A stretch of 64,000 bases of DNA from Amaricoccus solimangrovi (GTDB lineage Bacteria; Pseudomonadota; Alphaproteobacteria; Rhodobacterales; Rhodobacteraceae), in assembly GCF_006385685.1 (NCBI RefSeq), contig NZ_VFRP01000018.1, forward strand, positions 30,754-94,753. Reading direction: 5' to 3'. The translations under genes were made by a program, and so were the position numbers. Positions 52,217 through 61,664 of this stretch are shown here, piece by piece. Under the pieces are notes generated by a model. That model worked only from the letters and a program-made list of their open reading frames with translations, was not told the origin of the DNA and did no database searches. How positions within the stretch are numbered: position 1 is the stretch's first letter; the number at the start of each line of letters is the position of its first letter.

Positions 52217-53023
52217 ATGACGCCCGTTGACACGCCCTTCCAGCATCCCGCCCACGCCATCGCCGGCGCGTGGCGCGCGCTGCCCTCCTGGCTTCCGGTT
52301 CCGGGGCTCGGCGCGCTCGCCGTGAACGCCTTCCTCCTGAAGGGGCGCGAGCCGCTTCTCGTGGATACCGGCCTCGCCGCGCTCTCCGAGGATTTCCTCG
52401 CGCGGCTGGCGGAGGAGATCGACCTCGAGGATCTGCGCTGGATCTGGCTCAGCCATACCGACGCCGATCACATCGGCAATCTCGACCGCCTGCTCGCGCG
52501 GGCCCCGAAGGCGCGGGTCGTCACCAGCTTCCTCGGCGCCGGGAAGATGGGGCTGATGGGGGCGGGCGATCCGGACCGGCTCCGGCTGCTCGAACCCGGC
52601 GAGGTGTTCGAGGTCGGGGGCCGGAGGCTCCGCCAGGTGAAGCCGCCCTATTACGACGCGCCGGAGACGATGGGCTTCTTCGACGAGACCGACCGGGTGC
52701 TCTTCACCGCCGACGCCTTCGGCGCGCTGCTCGGCGGCGCGGTCGGCGCGATCGAGGAGATCGGGGCGGGCGACCTCCGCGACGGGCTCGTCGCCTGGTC
52801 CTCGGTCGACGCGCCCTGGCTCGCGCGGATGGACCGGGGCGCGCTCGGGGCGACGCTCCGCGCGCTCGACCGGCTCGACCCGGCCTTCGTGCTCTCCGGC
52901 CACCTGCCGGTGGCGCGCGACATCCGCGCGCTGACCGGCATCCTCGCCACCGCCTGTGGCCGCGGTGTCACCGCCGCCATCACCCCTGAAACCGTGGCCC
53001 AGGTCGAGGCGATCCTCGCCTGA
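52217..53023 (+). CDS. MBL-fold metallohydrolase
   Basis: Metallo-beta-lactamase-fold protein of 268 residues. The metal-binding motif is SHTDADHIGNLDR (HxDxDH variant), with NAFLLKGREPLLVDTGLAAL before it, FTADAFGALLG carrying the bridging Asp and VLSGHLPVARDI the later His. The HxDxDH form resembles oxygen-/flavodiiron-related and lactone-hydrolysing members, with no flavodoxin domain here. Possible activities: ester or lactone hydrolase, quinone or thiol ester detoxification. First gene after the TetR promoter, with three small genes following on the same strand. Confidence 0.8.
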   Translation: MTPVDTPFQHPAHAIAGAWRALPSWLPVPGLGALAVNAFLLKGREPLLVDTGLAALSEDFLARLAEEIDLEDLRWIWLSHTDADHIGNLDRLLARAPKARVVTSFLGAGKMGLMGAGDPDRLRLLEPGEVFEVGGRRLRQVKPPYYDAPETMGFFDETDRVLFTADAFGALLGGAVGAIEEIGAGDLRDGLVAWSSVDAPWLARMDRGALGATLRALDRLDPAFVLSGHLPVARDIRALTGILATACGRGVTAAITPETVAQVEAILA

Positions 53024-53047
53024 GCCCCCATCCGGAAGGACATCGCC

Positions 53048-53218
53048 ATGACGACCCGACACCACCCGCGCGCGCCCGGCACGTTCCTCGGCCGGCTCGC
53101 CCGCGAGGCGCGGTTCCGCCGCGACATCGCCCGGCTCGAGGCGCTCGACGACCACCTGCTGCGCGACATCGGCGTGGCCCGCCCCGGCATCCGGCGCGCG
53201 GTCCGCGGCCAGGACTGA
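53048..53218 (+). CDS. DUF1127 small protein
   Basis: Basic protein of 56 residues. The C-terminal half (RDIARLEALDDHLLRDIGVARPGIRRAVRG) matches the DUF1127/YjiS-like domain with its conserved LDDxLLRDIG core, arginine-rich and often stress-induced. DUF1127 proteins of alphaproteobacteria have been linked to RNA turnover and phosphate/carbon starvation. It lies 24 bp after the MBL gene and 30 bp before the ester-cyclase gene; GGAAGGA precedes its start. Confidence 0.8.
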   Translation: MTTRHHPRAPGTFLGRLAREARFRRDIARLEALDDHLLRDIGVARPGIRRAVRGQD

Positions 53219-53248
53219 CACCGCGACACCAGGAAAGGAGAAGATCCC

Positions 53249-53692
53249 ATGACCATCATCGAGCGCAACAGGGCCACCGTCGCCCGCTTTCTCGCCGGCA
53301 CCCATTCGCCCGACATCGAGGACATCGCGGTGATCGACGAGACCGTGGTCCCGCATATCCGCTGCCACGGCTTTCCGGGCTTTCCGGATGGCGAGTTCGG
53401 CGACCGCGAGAGCTACAAGACCTTCTTCCGCGTCTTCCGCCAGTCGTTCGGCGACATGAGCTTCGAGACGCTGGCGACGGTCGCGACCGGGGAGTTCGTC
53501 TCGGCGCACTGGAAGATCCACGCGACGCATACCGGGCCGTTCCGGGGCATCGCGCCGGACAACGCCCGCGTCGTCTTCGACGGCGTCGCGCTCTACCGGA
53601 TGGAGGAGGGGCGGATCGCCGAGACCTGGCTCCGGATCAACGAGCCGCTGCTCGTCGCGCAGCTCGGCCGCGGCTCCGCCCGCGCCGCGTGA
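53249..53692 (+). CDS. SnoaL-like ester cyclase family protein
   Basis: Protein of 147 residues with the NTF2-like SnoaL fold: IIERNRATVARFLAGTHSPDIEDI at the start, SYKTFFRVFRQSFGDMSFETLATVATGEFVSAHWKIHATHTGPFRGI and VVFDGVALYRMEEGRIAETWL at the end, all standard for the ester-cyclase family. Such proteins often bind or isomerise small hydrophobic compounds; the substrate here is unknown. It sits in the TetR-linked row after the DUF1127 gene, with AGGAAAGGAG upstream of the ATG. Confidence 0.8.
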   Translation: MTIIERNRATVARFLAGTHSPDIEDIAVIDETVVPHIRCHGFPGFPDGEFGDRESYKTFFRVFRQSFGDMSFETLATVATGEFVSAHWKIHATHTGPFRGIAPDNARVVFDGVALYRMEEGRIAETWLRINEPLLVAQLGRGSARAA

Positions 53693-53756
53693 GGAGACGC
53701 CGATGTGCCACGCCCGGTGTTCCCGCCGCTGCCGGGCCGGAGAGGGAGAACCGACC

Positions 53757-54071
53757 ATGAGCCAGACCGTCGTCACCGTGACCTACCGGCTCCGCGTCCC
53801 CGTCGAGGCCTTCCGCGCGCGGGCCCGCGCGGTGGCGGAGCGGATCGCGGAAACCCCCGGCCTCGCCTGGAAGATCTGGGGGCTCGAACCCGAAACGGGG
53901 GAGGGCACGAGCCTCTACCTGTTCCGCGACGCCGGGAGCGCGGCCGCCTTCGCCTCCGGGCCGGTGCTCGCCGCGCTGCGCGACGGCCCGGCGGAGCGGG
54001 TCGAGATCCGCCTCGCCCCGGTCGAGGCCGGTCTCTCGGCCGTGACCCGCGCCGCCTCCGCCCTCGCCTGA
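53757..54071 (+). CDS. YdhR-type putative monooxygenase
   Basis: Protein of 104 residues with a dimeric alpha/beta-barrel ferredoxin-like fold: VVTVTYRLRVPVEAFRARARAVAERIAETPGLAWKIWGLEPETGEGTSLYLFRDAGSAAAF matches YdhR-type small monooxygenases almost throughout. These are thought to act on aromatic compounds, or merely bind them. The start at 53757 follows GGGAGA; an upstream in-frame ATG (53703) would add a cysteine-rich stretch with no family support. Last gene of the TetR-linked row. Confidence 0.75.
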   Translation: MSQTVVTVTYRLRVPVEAFRARARAVAERIAETPGLAWKIWGLEPETGEGTSLYLFRDAGSAAAFASGPVLAALRDGPAERVEIRLAPVEAGLSAVTRAASALA

Positions 54072-54122
54072 GGCGCGCTCCGCCATTCCCGGCGCCGGTC
54101 CCCGCGACCGGCGACGGGACTT

Positions 54123-54734
54123 TCACGCCCCGCCCCGGATCAGGACGCGGACCGGCGCGCCGCTGACGCCGACGAGCCGCGGCGGCAGGGTGATGATCTC
54201 GCCGGTCTCGGGCAGCGGCCCAACGTCGCCGAGCGTGTCCTCGACGAGGTATTTCCCCGCTTGCGCGAGCCGGCGGTGAAACCGGAACGGATCGGGGTGA
54301 TCGAGCGCGAGCGCGCCGACCGTCACGACGATCCTGGCCGGGCGCGCCAGCAGCGCCTCCACCGCCCCGGGCGCCGCCATGGCCCCGTCGCGGGCGTCGA
54401 TCAGAAGATGCGTCTCGCCCGTCCCGGAGAGGCGGAAACCGGGCGCGGCGAGTTGCCCTGCCGTGACCTTGCGAAACGTGCCGACGCATTCGCCCGCGCC
54501 CAGCTTGTCGAGCGTGTCGCCGCCGGCGGCGAAATGGCAGGGCGCGTCGATATGGGTTCCCGTCTGCGTCCCCATCGTCAGGCGCCAGACCTCGTAGCCT
54601 TGCGCCGCGCGGTCCGCCCAGAGCGCCGCCGTGAACGGCGGGTCCGAATAGCTCCCCTCGCGATAGATCGCCACATCCGCGTCGAGCGGCCGGGTCAGGT
54701 CGAGCCATGCTCCCTCCATGTCCCGCCCCGTCAC
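54123..54734 (-). CDS. Cyclase family protein (kynurenine-formamidase-like)
   Basis: Protein of 203 residues of the metal-dependent cyclase/formamidase family. TMGTQTGTHIDAPCHF contains the HxD metal motif (HIDAP), WLDLTRPLDADVAIYREGSYSDPPF opens the protein and VEDTLGDVGPLPETGEIITLPPRLVGVSGAPVRVLIRG closes it. It starts at GTG 54734, overlapping the AraC gene's stop (GTGA), with ATG 54719 as an alternative. Family members hydrolyse N-formyl amides, lactones or cyclic esters, so a lactonase step in the pectic-sugar pathway is possible but unproven. Confidence 0.78.
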   Translation of the reverse strand: MTGRDMEGAWLDLTRPLDADVAIYREGSYSDPPFTAALWADRAAQGYEVWRLTMGTQTGTHIDAPCHFAAGGDTLDKLGAGECVGTFRKVTAGQLAAPGFRLSGTGETHLLIDARDGAMAAPGAVEALLARPARIVVTVGALALDHPDPFRFHRRLAQAGKYLVEDTLGDVGPLPETGEIITLPPRLVGVSGAPVRVLIRGGA

Positions 54735-55657
54735 GCGCCGCTCTGGCCGGCGATGTCGCCCAGCCGCGCGGACTGGTCGGGCTCGTCATAGGCCATGATC
54801 CCGCCGTGGCGGCTGATCTCGACCCGCCGCAGGTGATCGCGCGGCGAGAGGCCGAGCACGCGCTTGAACATCCGCGAGAAATAGTAGGGATCGGCGTAGC
54901 CCACCTCCGCCGCCGTCGCCGCGACCGAGAGCCCGGCCTCGAGGTGATGCATCGCCCGCTCCATCCGCCGCCGCTCCTGATACTTGCGCGGCGTGAGCCC
55001 GAGGCGCTTCTGGAAGGCGCGCAGGAAATAGTCGGGATTGTAGGGCGCCGCCTCGACCGCCTCCCGGGCGATGCCGTCGTCGAGCGGATTGGCCGCGATC
55101 ATCGTCGCGGCCTTCATCACCGCGAGATCCATCGCATCGGCGCCCTCCATCGGATAGGCCGCGTCGCGGCGCCAGGTCAGGAACGCGTCCTCCACATAGG
55201 CGATCAGCAGCACCATGAAGAGATGATGCTGGGAGAGCGTGACCGAGGCCGAGGGCGCGGTCTGGCGGTAATGCCGGGCCAGCGGCCCGAGCAGGCTCCA
55301 GCGGCCGAGCGCGACCCGGGGCCGCAGCTCCATCTGCGTCAGCAGGTTGTGCCGGCCGTGAATGTCGAGCGTGAAATGCTGCGCCACGCCGCGATAGGTC
55401 TCCGGCCCCTCGTTCCAGCCCTGGAAGCGCTGGCCGCGCATGATCAGCATCGCCTCGCCCGGCCGCATCTCGCGCGGCTCGCCGTCGATCAGGTAATGCC
55501 CGACCCCCTCGAGGCAGATCACGAGATCCTCGACCGGGTTCGTCTTGTCGATCGACCAGGTCCGCGAATGCTCCATCCGGATCGCCGCGCGCGTCAGCGT
55601 CAAGGTCAGCGCGGAGGCCGGAATCGCCGACAGGATGCCGCCTTCGATTTCGTCCAT
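54731..55657 (-). CDS. AraC-family regulator
   Basis: Protein of 308 residues: N-terminal cupin sensor (HSRTWSIDKTNPVEDLVICLEGVGHYLIDGEPREMRPGEAML) and a C-terminal double helix-turn-helix (FLRAFQKRLGLTPRKYQERRRMERAMHHLEAGLSVAATAAEVGYADPYYFSRMFKRVLGLSPRDHL). It is divergent from the ABC/GH28/GH105 operon across 160 bp and is its probable activator, likely sensing an oligogalacturonide or uronate. The start ATG 55657 follows GAAGGGG; the frame is open upstream to 55849 but that overlaps the operon promoter. Confidence 0.87.
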   Translation of the reverse strand: MDEIEGGILSAIPASALTLTLTRAAIRMEHSRTWSIDKTNPVEDLVICLEGVGHYLIDGEPREMRPGEAMLIMRGQRFQGWNEGPETYRGVAQHFTLDIHGRHNLLTQMELRPRVALGRWSLLGPLARHYRQTAPSASVTLSQHHLFMVLLIAYVEDAFLTWRRDAAYPMEGADAMDLAVMKAATMIAANPLDDGIAREAVEAAPYNPDYFLRAFQKRLGLTPRKYQERRRMERAMHHLEAGLSVAATAAEVGYADPYYFSRMFKRVLGLSPRDHLRRVEISRHGGIMAYDEPDQSARLGDIAGQSGA

Positions 55658-55817
55658 CTTTTTCTGCCCCTTCGTCAATTCATTCTGGCCTTCGATTCCC
55701 GTTAAGTCATCCTCAAAGCGGAGGCGCCCGAAGGCCTCCCCGGGAGGAAACATCGAAGCGACCGGCCGGCGGCCCCCCTTGGGCGCGCGACGAAAGACTT
55801 CGATCAGGGAGGAGAAA

Positions 55818-55886
55818 ATGCGTTTTTCTTCAAGAGAATGGCGGGCCATGGCGCGGCGCGTCCGGCCGGTGGAGGCGCGCGGATGA
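55818..55886 (+). CDS. Possible 22-codon leader ORF before the ABC permease
   Basis: ATG at 55818 follows a strong GGGAGGAG and runs MRFSSREWRAMARRVRPVEARG, stopping at a TGA (55884-55886) that overlaps the permease ATG at 55883 (ATGA). It may be a translated leader that couples ribosomes into the permease, or the better ribosome-binding site may simply be unused. No family resemblance. Confidence 0.4.
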   Translation: MRFSSREWRAMARRVRPVEARG

Positions 55887-56764
55887 AATCGCAGCGCGCG
55901 CTCGGCCTCGCCTATCTGACGCCCTATGTCGTCGGCCTGCTGGTCTTTACCATGATCCCCTTCGTGGCCTCGCTCTATCTGAGCTTCACGAAATACGACC
56001 TGATGAGCGCGCCGAAATGGGTGGGCTTCGACAATTTCGTGAAGCTGTTCACGCGGGACCGGACGTTCTGGAAATCGCTCAACGTCACGCTGCTCTACGT
56101 CTTCCTGACGGTGCCGCTGAAGCTCGCCTTCGCGCTCTTCATCGCGGCGATCCTGAACTACCGCCTGCGGTTCATCAATTTCTTCCGCACCGCCTTCTAC
56201 GTGCCCTCGATCCTCGGCGGCTCGATCGCGATCGCGGTGCTCTGGCGCTACATCTTCGCGAGCGAGGGGCTTGCGAACATGGCGCTGGACCTCGTGGGCC
56301 TCGGCCCGGTGGACTGGTTCGGCGATCCGGGCAACGCGCTCTTCACGATCACGCTGCTGCGCTGCTGGCAGTTCGGCTCGGCCATGGTGATCTTCCTCGC
56401 CGCGCTGCAGTCGATCGACAAGTCGCTCTACGAGGCGGCGCGCATCGACGGCGCCTCGCAGACGCGGATCTTCTTCGCGATCACGCTGCCGCTGCTGACG
56501 CCGGTCATCTTCTTCAACCTGATCATGCAGATGGTCCAGGCGTTCCAGGAGTTCAACGGGCCCTACATCATCACCCAGGGCGGGCCGCTCAAGGCCACCT
56601 ATCTCCTGCCGCTCTACATCTACGAGGAAGCCTTCAAGAAGTTCAACATGGGCTATGCCTCGGCCATCGCCTGGGTGCTCTTCGTCATCATCACGGTGCT
56701 GACCCTCGTCGCCTTCTGGTCGTCGAAGAAGTGGGTCTACTACGCCGGCGACAAGCGGAGCTGA
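55883..56764 (+). CDS. Sugar ABC transporter permease 1 (UgpA/MalF-like)
   Basis: Inner-membrane permease of 293 residues with six hydrophobic segments (for example YLTPYVVGLLVFTMIPFVASLYLS and AIAWVLFVIITVLTLVAFW). The coupling-loop motif EAARIDGASQTRIFFAITLPLLTP is the EAA motif that touches the ATPase. The ATG at 55883 is used, with GGAGG upstream; 55838 is an alternative. First full gene of the carbohydrate-transport operon. Confidence 0.88.
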   Translation: MKSQRALGLAYLTPYVVGLLVFTMIPFVASLYLSFTKYDLMSAPKWVGFDNFVKLFTRDRTFWKSLNVTLLYVFLTVPLKLAFALFIAAILNYRLRFINFFRTAFYVPSILGGSIAIAVLWRYIFASEGLANMALDLVGLGPVDWFGDPGNALFTITLLRCWQFGSAMVIFLAALQSIDKSLYEAARIDGASQTRIFFAITLPLLTPVIFFNLIMQMVQAFQEFNGPYIITQGGPLKATYLLPLYIYEEAFKKFNMGYASAIAWVLFVIITVLTLVAFWSSKKWVYYAGDKRS

Positions 56765-56766
56765 TC

Positions 56767-57666
56767 ATGGACATCCACGCCGACATGGACATGGACGGCT
56801 TCAACGAGGCCCGGGCCGCGCGCCGCGCCCGCCTCCGCGCCCTCTCCGCCGCCCTGCGCTACCTCATGCTCTTCACGGTCGGGCTCGTGATGCTCTACCC
56901 GCTGATCTGGCTCGTGGGCGCGAGCTTCAAGACCAACGCCGAGATCTTCTCAGGCGCGGGCTTCATCCCGAGGCACCCGACGCTCGACGGCTACATCGAG
57001 GGCTGGCGGACCTCGACGCCCTATACTTTCGGGCGGTTCTTCTGGAATTCGTTCCTCATCATCCTGCCGAAGGTCATCGGCACGGCGATTTCCTGCACCA
57101 TGGCCGCCTACGCCTTCGCGCGGTTCGACTTCCCGCTCAAGAAGGTGCTCTTCACCAGCGTGATCGCGATCCTGCTGCTCCCGAACGTGGTGACGCGGAT
57201 CCCGCAATACATGCTCTTCCGCGACCTCGGCTGGCTCGACAGCTTCCTGCCGCTCTGGGTGCCCTCGGCCTTCGCGGGCGACGCCTTCTTCGTCTTCATG
57301 CTGGTGCAGTTCCTGCGCTCGCTCCCCGCCGACATGGAGGAAGCCGCGCGGGTCGACGGGGCGAATTCGCTCCAGACGCTCGTCTATATCGTCGTGCCCA
57401 TGCTGGCGCCCGCGCTGATCTCGGTCTGCCTGTTCCAGTTCATGTGGACGATGAACGACTTCCTCGGCCCGCTGATCTATCTCAGCTCGGTCGAGAAATA
57501 TCCGGTGAGCCTCGCGCTCAAGCTTTCAATCGACACGACCGAGGCCTTCGAATGGAACCGCATCCTCGCGATGTCGGTGCTGACCATCACCCCCGCGCTC
57601 GTCATCTTCTTCGCGGCGCAGCGGTATTTCATCGAAGGCATCTCGGCGGGAGGGGTCAAGGGCTGA
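56767..57666 (+). CDS. Sugar ABC transporter permease 2 (UgpE/MalG-like)
   Basis: Permease of 299 residues, six hydrophobic segments, with coupling loop EEAARVDGANSLQTLVYIVVPMLAPAL. An unusual N-terminus is rich in acidic and Met residues (MDIHADMDMDGF) before the first membrane helix. It pairs with permease 1, whose stop lies two bases upstream, and its stop overlaps the ATPase start (TGATG). Confidence 0.88.
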   Translation: MDIHADMDMDGFNEARAARRARLRALSAALRYLMLFTVGLVMLYPLIWLVGASFKTNAEIFSGAGFIPRHPTLDGYIEGWRTSTPYTFGRFFWNSFLIILPKVIGTAISCTMAAYAFARFDFPLKKVLFTSVIAILLLPNVVTRIPQYMLFRDLGWLDSFLPLWVPSAFAGDAFFVFMLVQFLRSLPADMEEAARVDGANSLQTLVYIVVPMLAPALISVCLFQFMWTMNDFLGPLIYLSSVEKYPVSLALKLSIDTTEAFEWNRILAMSVLTITPALVIFFAAQRYFIEGISAGGVKG

Positions 57667-58775
57667 TGGCACGCGTTCAACTCAGGAATCTCGAAAAGGT
57701 CTATGGCGGGACGGTGAAGGCCGTGCACGGGATCGACCTCGACATCGCGGACGGCGAGTTCATGGTCTTCGTCGGACCCTCGGGCTGCGCGAAATCGACC
57801 ACGCTGCGCATGGTCGCGGGGCTCGAGGAGATCACCGGCGGCGAGGTGCTGATCGGCGGGCAGCGGGTGAACGACCTCGCCCCCGGCAAGCGCTCGATCG
57901 CGATGGTGTTCCAGAACTACGCGCTCTATCCGCACATGAAGGTGCGCGGGAACCTCGCCTTCGGGCTCAAGATCGCCGGCAGGAAGAAGCCCGAGATCGA
58001 GGCGGCGATCGCCGAGGTGGCGCGCATCCTCGAGATCGAGCCGCTGCTCGACCGGCTGCCGAAGCAGCTCTCGGGCGGGCAGGCGCAGCGCGTGGCGCTC
58101 GGCCGCGCGCTCATCAAGAAGCCCGGCGTCTTCCTCTTCGACGAACCCTTGTCGAACCTCGACGCGAAGCTTCGCGCCTCGATGCGGGTGCGGATCACCG
58201 AACTGCACCGGCGGCTGAAGGCCGAGGGCCTGTCCTCGACGGTGATCTACGTCACCCACGACCAGACCGAGGCGATGACGATGGGCGACCGGATCTGCGT
58301 GATGCAGGCGGGCCGGATCATGCAGGTGGCGACGCCGAAGGAACTCTACGAGCACCCGGCGAACCTCTTCGTCGCCGGCTTCATCGGCAGCCCCGAGATG
58401 AACCTGCTCGACGGGCGGATCGAGGGCGGCGATTTCGTGATCGGCGGCCAGCGGACTCCGCTCGGCCCCAAGGTCACGGACCGGCTCTCCGACCTCCCCG
58501 CCGAGGCGGTGCTCGGCATCCGGCCGCAGCATCTCGGCCTCGCCCAGAGCGGCCTCGCCGCGCGGCTCACCAATGCCGAGTTCATGGGCCACGAGGTCTA
58601 TCTGCACGCCGATCTCGAGGGCCGCCCGATCGTCGCCGTGGTGGGCGCGGCGCAATACGAGGCGCTCGGCCGGGCCGAACGGATCCACCTGCGGCCGGAG
58701 CCCGAGCATATCCACGTCTTCGACAAGTCCGGCGGCGGCAATGTCTCGCTGCGCCCGAGCCGCCTCGCGGCATAA
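57666..58775 (+). CDS. Sugar ABC transporter ATPase (UgpC/MalK type)
   Basis: ATP-binding subunit of 369 residues. Walker A reads GPSGCAKST (37-45), with Ala in place of the usual second Gly, the signature is LSGGQAQRVALGRAL, Walker B VFLFDEPLSNLD, and the switch His is in YVTHDQTEAM. A C-terminal TOBE-type regulatory region (from about residue 240) completes the MalK-like form. Encoded between the permeases and the binding protein. The Walker A Gly-to-Ala change is seen in some members of the family and need not be inactivating. Confidence 0.92.
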   Translation: MARVQLRNLEKVYGGTVKAVHGIDLDIADGEFMVFVGPSGCAKSTTLRMVAGLEEITGGEVLIGGQRVNDLAPGKRSIAMVFQNYALYPHMKVRGNLAFGLKIAGRKKPEIEAAIAEVARILEIEPLLDRLPKQLSGGQAQRVALGRALIKKPGVFLFDEPLSNLDAKLRASMRVRITELHRRLKAEGLSSTVIYVTHDQTEAMTMGDRICVMQAGRIMQVATPKELYEHPANLFVAGFIGSPEMNLLDGRIEGGDFVIGGQRTPLGPKVTDRLSDLPAEAVLGIRPQHLGLAQSGLAARLTNAEFMGHEVYLHADLEGRPIVAVVGAAQYEALGRAERIHLRPEPEHIHVFDKSGGGNVSLRPSRLAA

Positions 58776-58791
58776 GAAAAGGGAGGAAACC

Positions 58792-60054
58792 ATGAAGATC
58801 ACCGCGTCAGCCGCGCTCCTCGCCGGCGCCGCCATCGCCACGCTCGGGCTGGGACCGGCCCGCGCCGACGAGCTCCGCATGTCCTGGTGGGGCGGCGACA
58901 GCCGCCATGTCGCAACGCAGGCCGCGCTCAAGGCCTGCGGCGACAAGCACGGCCATACGGTGAAGGGCGAATTCACCGGCTTCGACGGCTATCTCGAGAA
59001 GCTCACCACCCAGATGGCGGGCGGCACCGAGGCCGACATCGTCCAGGTGAACTGGCCCTGGCTGCCGCTCTTTTCGCGCGACGGCACCGGCTTCGCCGAC
59101 CTGCGCCAGCTTCCCGGCATCGACCTCGGCCAGTGGAGCGACGCCGATCTCGACGCGGGCTCGATGAAGGGCGTGCTGCAGGGCATCCCGGTCTCGAACA
59201 CCGGCCGCGTCTTCTTCTTCAACACCACGACCTTCGAGCGCGCCGGCGTTCCGGTCCCGACCAGCTGGGACGAACTGCTCGCCGCGACGCCCAAGGTGAA
59301 GGCCGCGCTCGGCGACGACTATTACACCTTCAACGCGGTCAAGGAGACGGCGCAGCTTCTGGTGACGCTCTTCGTGACGCAGAAGACCGGCAAGGGTCTG
59401 GTCGATCCCGAAACCAACCAGGTTGCCTGGACGCCGGAGGAACTGGCGGAGGGGATCGATTTCCTCGGCAAGCTGGTCGAGACCGGCGCGATCAAGTCGC
59501 AGAAGCAGGAGGCCTCGGAGGGCAACGTCAACCTCTTCGAGAAGCCGCAATGGGCCGAGGGCGAGATCGCCGGCTCCTACGAGTGGGATTCGACCTGGTC
59601 CAAATACGCCGATCCGCTCAAGGAGGGGCAAAAGCTCGAGCCCGTCCCGATGCTGACGGTCGAGGGCGCGGTGACCGACGGCGCCTATCGCAAGCCCTCG
59701 ATGGTGTTCTCGATCTCGAAGAACTCGAAGCATCAGGAGGCGGCGGCGCGGATCGTGAACTGCCTGCTGAACGAGCCCGAGGGGATCGACGCGCTCGGCG
59801 ATTCGCGCGGGCTTCCGGCCTCGAAGGTCGCGGCGGCGCGGCTCGAGGGCAGGATCGACCCGGAGATCGTCAAGGCCAATGCCATCGTGATGGCGGCGAG
59901 CGGCCCGGTCATCTCGCCCTTCAACGAGCATACCGAGGTGCGCGGCAACTTCATCGACACGCTCGAGGAATACGCCTACGGCCAGATCGACGCGATGGAC
60001 GCCGCCGAGCAGATCATCGACGGCACCAACGACGTTCTCGCCGAATACGAGTAA
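58792..60054 (+). CDS. Sugar-binding protein of the ABC transporter
   Basis: Extracytoplasmic solute-binding protein family 1, 420 residues, with a signal peptide ([23 protein letters not shown]). [22 protein letters not shown] starts the mature domain, [24 protein letters not shown] is the usual sugar-binder segment, and [21 protein letters not shown] follows. Its ligand is probably a pectin-derived oligosaccharide, because GH28 and GH105 enzymes follow. GGGAGG precedes the ATG. Confidence 0.9.
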   Translation: MKITASAALLAGAAIATLGLGPARADELRMSWWGGDSRHVATQAALKACGDKHGHTVKGEFTGFDGYLEKLTTQMAGGTEADIVQVNWPWLPLFSRDGTGFADLRQLPGIDLGQWSDADLDAGSMKGVLQGIPVSNTGRVFFFNTTTFERAGVPVPTSWDELLAATPKVKAALGDDYYTFNAVKETAQLLVTLFVTQKTGKGLVDPETNQVAWTPEELAEGIDFLGKLVETGAIKSQKQEASEGNVNLFEKPQWAEGEIAGSYEWDSTWSKYADPLKEGQKLEPVPMLTVEGAVTDGAYRKPSMVFSISKNSKHQEAAARIVNCLLNEPEGIDALGDSRGLPASKVAAARLEGRIDPEIVKANAIVMAASGPVISPFNEHTEVRGNFIDTLEEYAYGQIDAMDAAEQIIDGTNDVLAEYE

Positions 60055-60113
60055 CCCCGCGACGGGTCCGGCGGTCCCGTCCGCCGGATCCGTCGCTTCG
60101 CGAAGGCGAGCCC

Positions 60114-61664
60114 ATGATCCGTCCCGTCCTGCTCGCGGCCACGCCTCGCGCGGCCGCCATCCGGCTGCCTGTGCCCGGCGCGCTCTACCACCTGCCCGAA
60201 CCGCGCGACTGGCGCCTCGTTCCGGACCGCGGCCCCGCGGTGGCGGGCCGGGCGGAGACCGCGGTGCTGATGCTCGACGCGCTCAGCCCCGCCACCGCCT
60301 GGCGGCTCGAGGTGGCCGGGCTCGCGCCGCTCGATTTCGCGACGCCCGCCTGTCCCGGCGCGCGGGAGCCCGAAAGGCTCGTGGCGGCGGCGCATGACGA
60401 CGCGGGGGCCGCCGCCCGCAACGCCGCGGCGATCGCGGCGGCGATCGGGGCGCTGCCCCCAGGCGGCACGCTGATCCTGCCGCCCGGCGACTGGGTGGCG
60501 GGGCCGGTCGCGCTCCGGAGCGACATGATCCTGCGCCTCTCGCCCGGCGCCACGCTCCGCGCGCCATCGCGCCGCGAGGGCTGGCCGATCCTGCCCGCGC
60601 GCGACGCCTCGGGCGCGATGCTCGGAAGCTGGGAGGGGCTGCCCGCCGCCTGTTTCGCCGCGCCGGTCCATGCGATCGGCGCGGAACGGCTCACCATCGA
60701 GGGGCCGGGTGTGCTCGACGGCTCGGGCGCGAAAGGCGACTGGTGGAACTGGCCCAAGGAGACCCGCGACGGCGCCCGCCGCCCGCGCGGCCTGCACCTG
60801 ATCGGCTGCCGCGACGTTACCCTCCTCGGCTTCACGATCCGCGAAGCGCCGAGCTGGACCATCCACCCCCAGAACTGCGACCGCCTCGCCGCCTATGGCC
60901 TCCGGATCGAGGCCCCCGATGACAGCCCGAATACCGACGGGTTCGACCCCGAGATGTGCCGCGACGTGACGCTCGAGGGCCTGCGCTTCTCGGTCGGCGA
61001 CGACTGCGTCGCGATCAAGGCCGGCAAGCGGGGCGACGAGGGCGAGGACGACCACCTCGCCGAGACCCGCCGCGTCGCGATCCGCCACTGCCTGATGGAG
61101 CGCGGCCACGGCGGCGTGGTGATCGGCTCGGAAATGTCCGGCGGCGTCCACGAGGTGACGGTCGAGGATTGCGAGATGGTCGGCACAGACCGCGGGCTGC
61201 GGCTCAAGACCCGGCGGGGCAGGGGAGGGCGCGTCACCGCCGTCGCGATGCGCCGGGTCCGGATGGAGGGGGTCGAGACCGCGCTCTCCGCCAACGCCCA
61301 TTATTTCTGCGACCATGACGGCCACGCCCCCTGGGTGCAGAGCCGCGACCCCGCGCCGGTGAGCGAACTCACGCCCGAGATCGACGGGATCAGCGTCGAG
61401 GAGGTCGAGATCCACGGCCTCCGCCACGCCGCCGGCTGTTTCCTCGGCCTGCCCGAGGCGCCGATCCGGGGCATCCGCGTCAGCGGGGTGCGCGTCCATT
61501 CGCTCGACCCCGACGCCCGCCCGGCGCCGCCGGTCATGGCCGACCACATCCGGCCGCTCCGCCACGCGATGATCCTGGCCGAGTCGGCCGAGATCACCTG
61601 CGACAGGGCCGAGCTCATCGCCGCCGAGACCATCACGCTTCACGAGGAAGAGCCCGCGAAATGA
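60114..61664 (+). CDS. Glycoside hydrolase family 28 (polygalacturonase-like)
   Basis: Right-handed beta-helix enzyme of 516 residues that cleaves alpha-1,4 linkages next to galacturonate. All four GH28 motifs are present: NTD (273-275), DD (296-297), GHG (331-333) and RLK (363-365), so it should be catalytically competent. A 100-residue N-terminal region of beta-type sequence ([14 protein letters not shown]) precedes it. There is no signal peptide, and the enzyme sits behind an ABC importer, so it probably acts as an intracellular exo-type enzyme on imported oligogalacturonides or rhamnogalacturonides. Confidence 0.88.
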   Translation: MIRPVLLAATPRAAAIRLPVPGALYHLPEPRDWRLVPDRGPAVAGRAETAVLMLDALSPATAWRLEVAGLAPLDFATPACPGAREPERLVAAAHDDAGAAARNAAAIAAAIGALPPGGTLILPPGDWVAGPVALRSDMILRLSPGATLRAPSRREGWPILPARDASGAMLGSWEGLPAACFAAPVHAIGAERLTIEGPGVLDGSGAKGDWWNWPKETRDGARRPRGLHLIGCRDVTLLGFTIREAPSWTIHPQNCDRLAAYGLRIEAPDDSPNTDGFDPEMCRDVTLEGLRFSVGDDCVAIKAGKRGDEGEDDHLAETRRVAIRHCLMERGHGGVVIGSEMSGGVHEVTVEDCEMVGTDRGLRLKTRRGRGGRVTAVAMRRVRMEGVETALSANAHYFCDHDGHAPWVQSRDPAPVSELTPEIDGISVEEVEIHGLRHAAGCFLGLPEAPIRGIRVSGVRVHSLDPDARPAPPVMADHIRPLRHAMILAESAEITCDRAELIAAETITLHEEEPAK

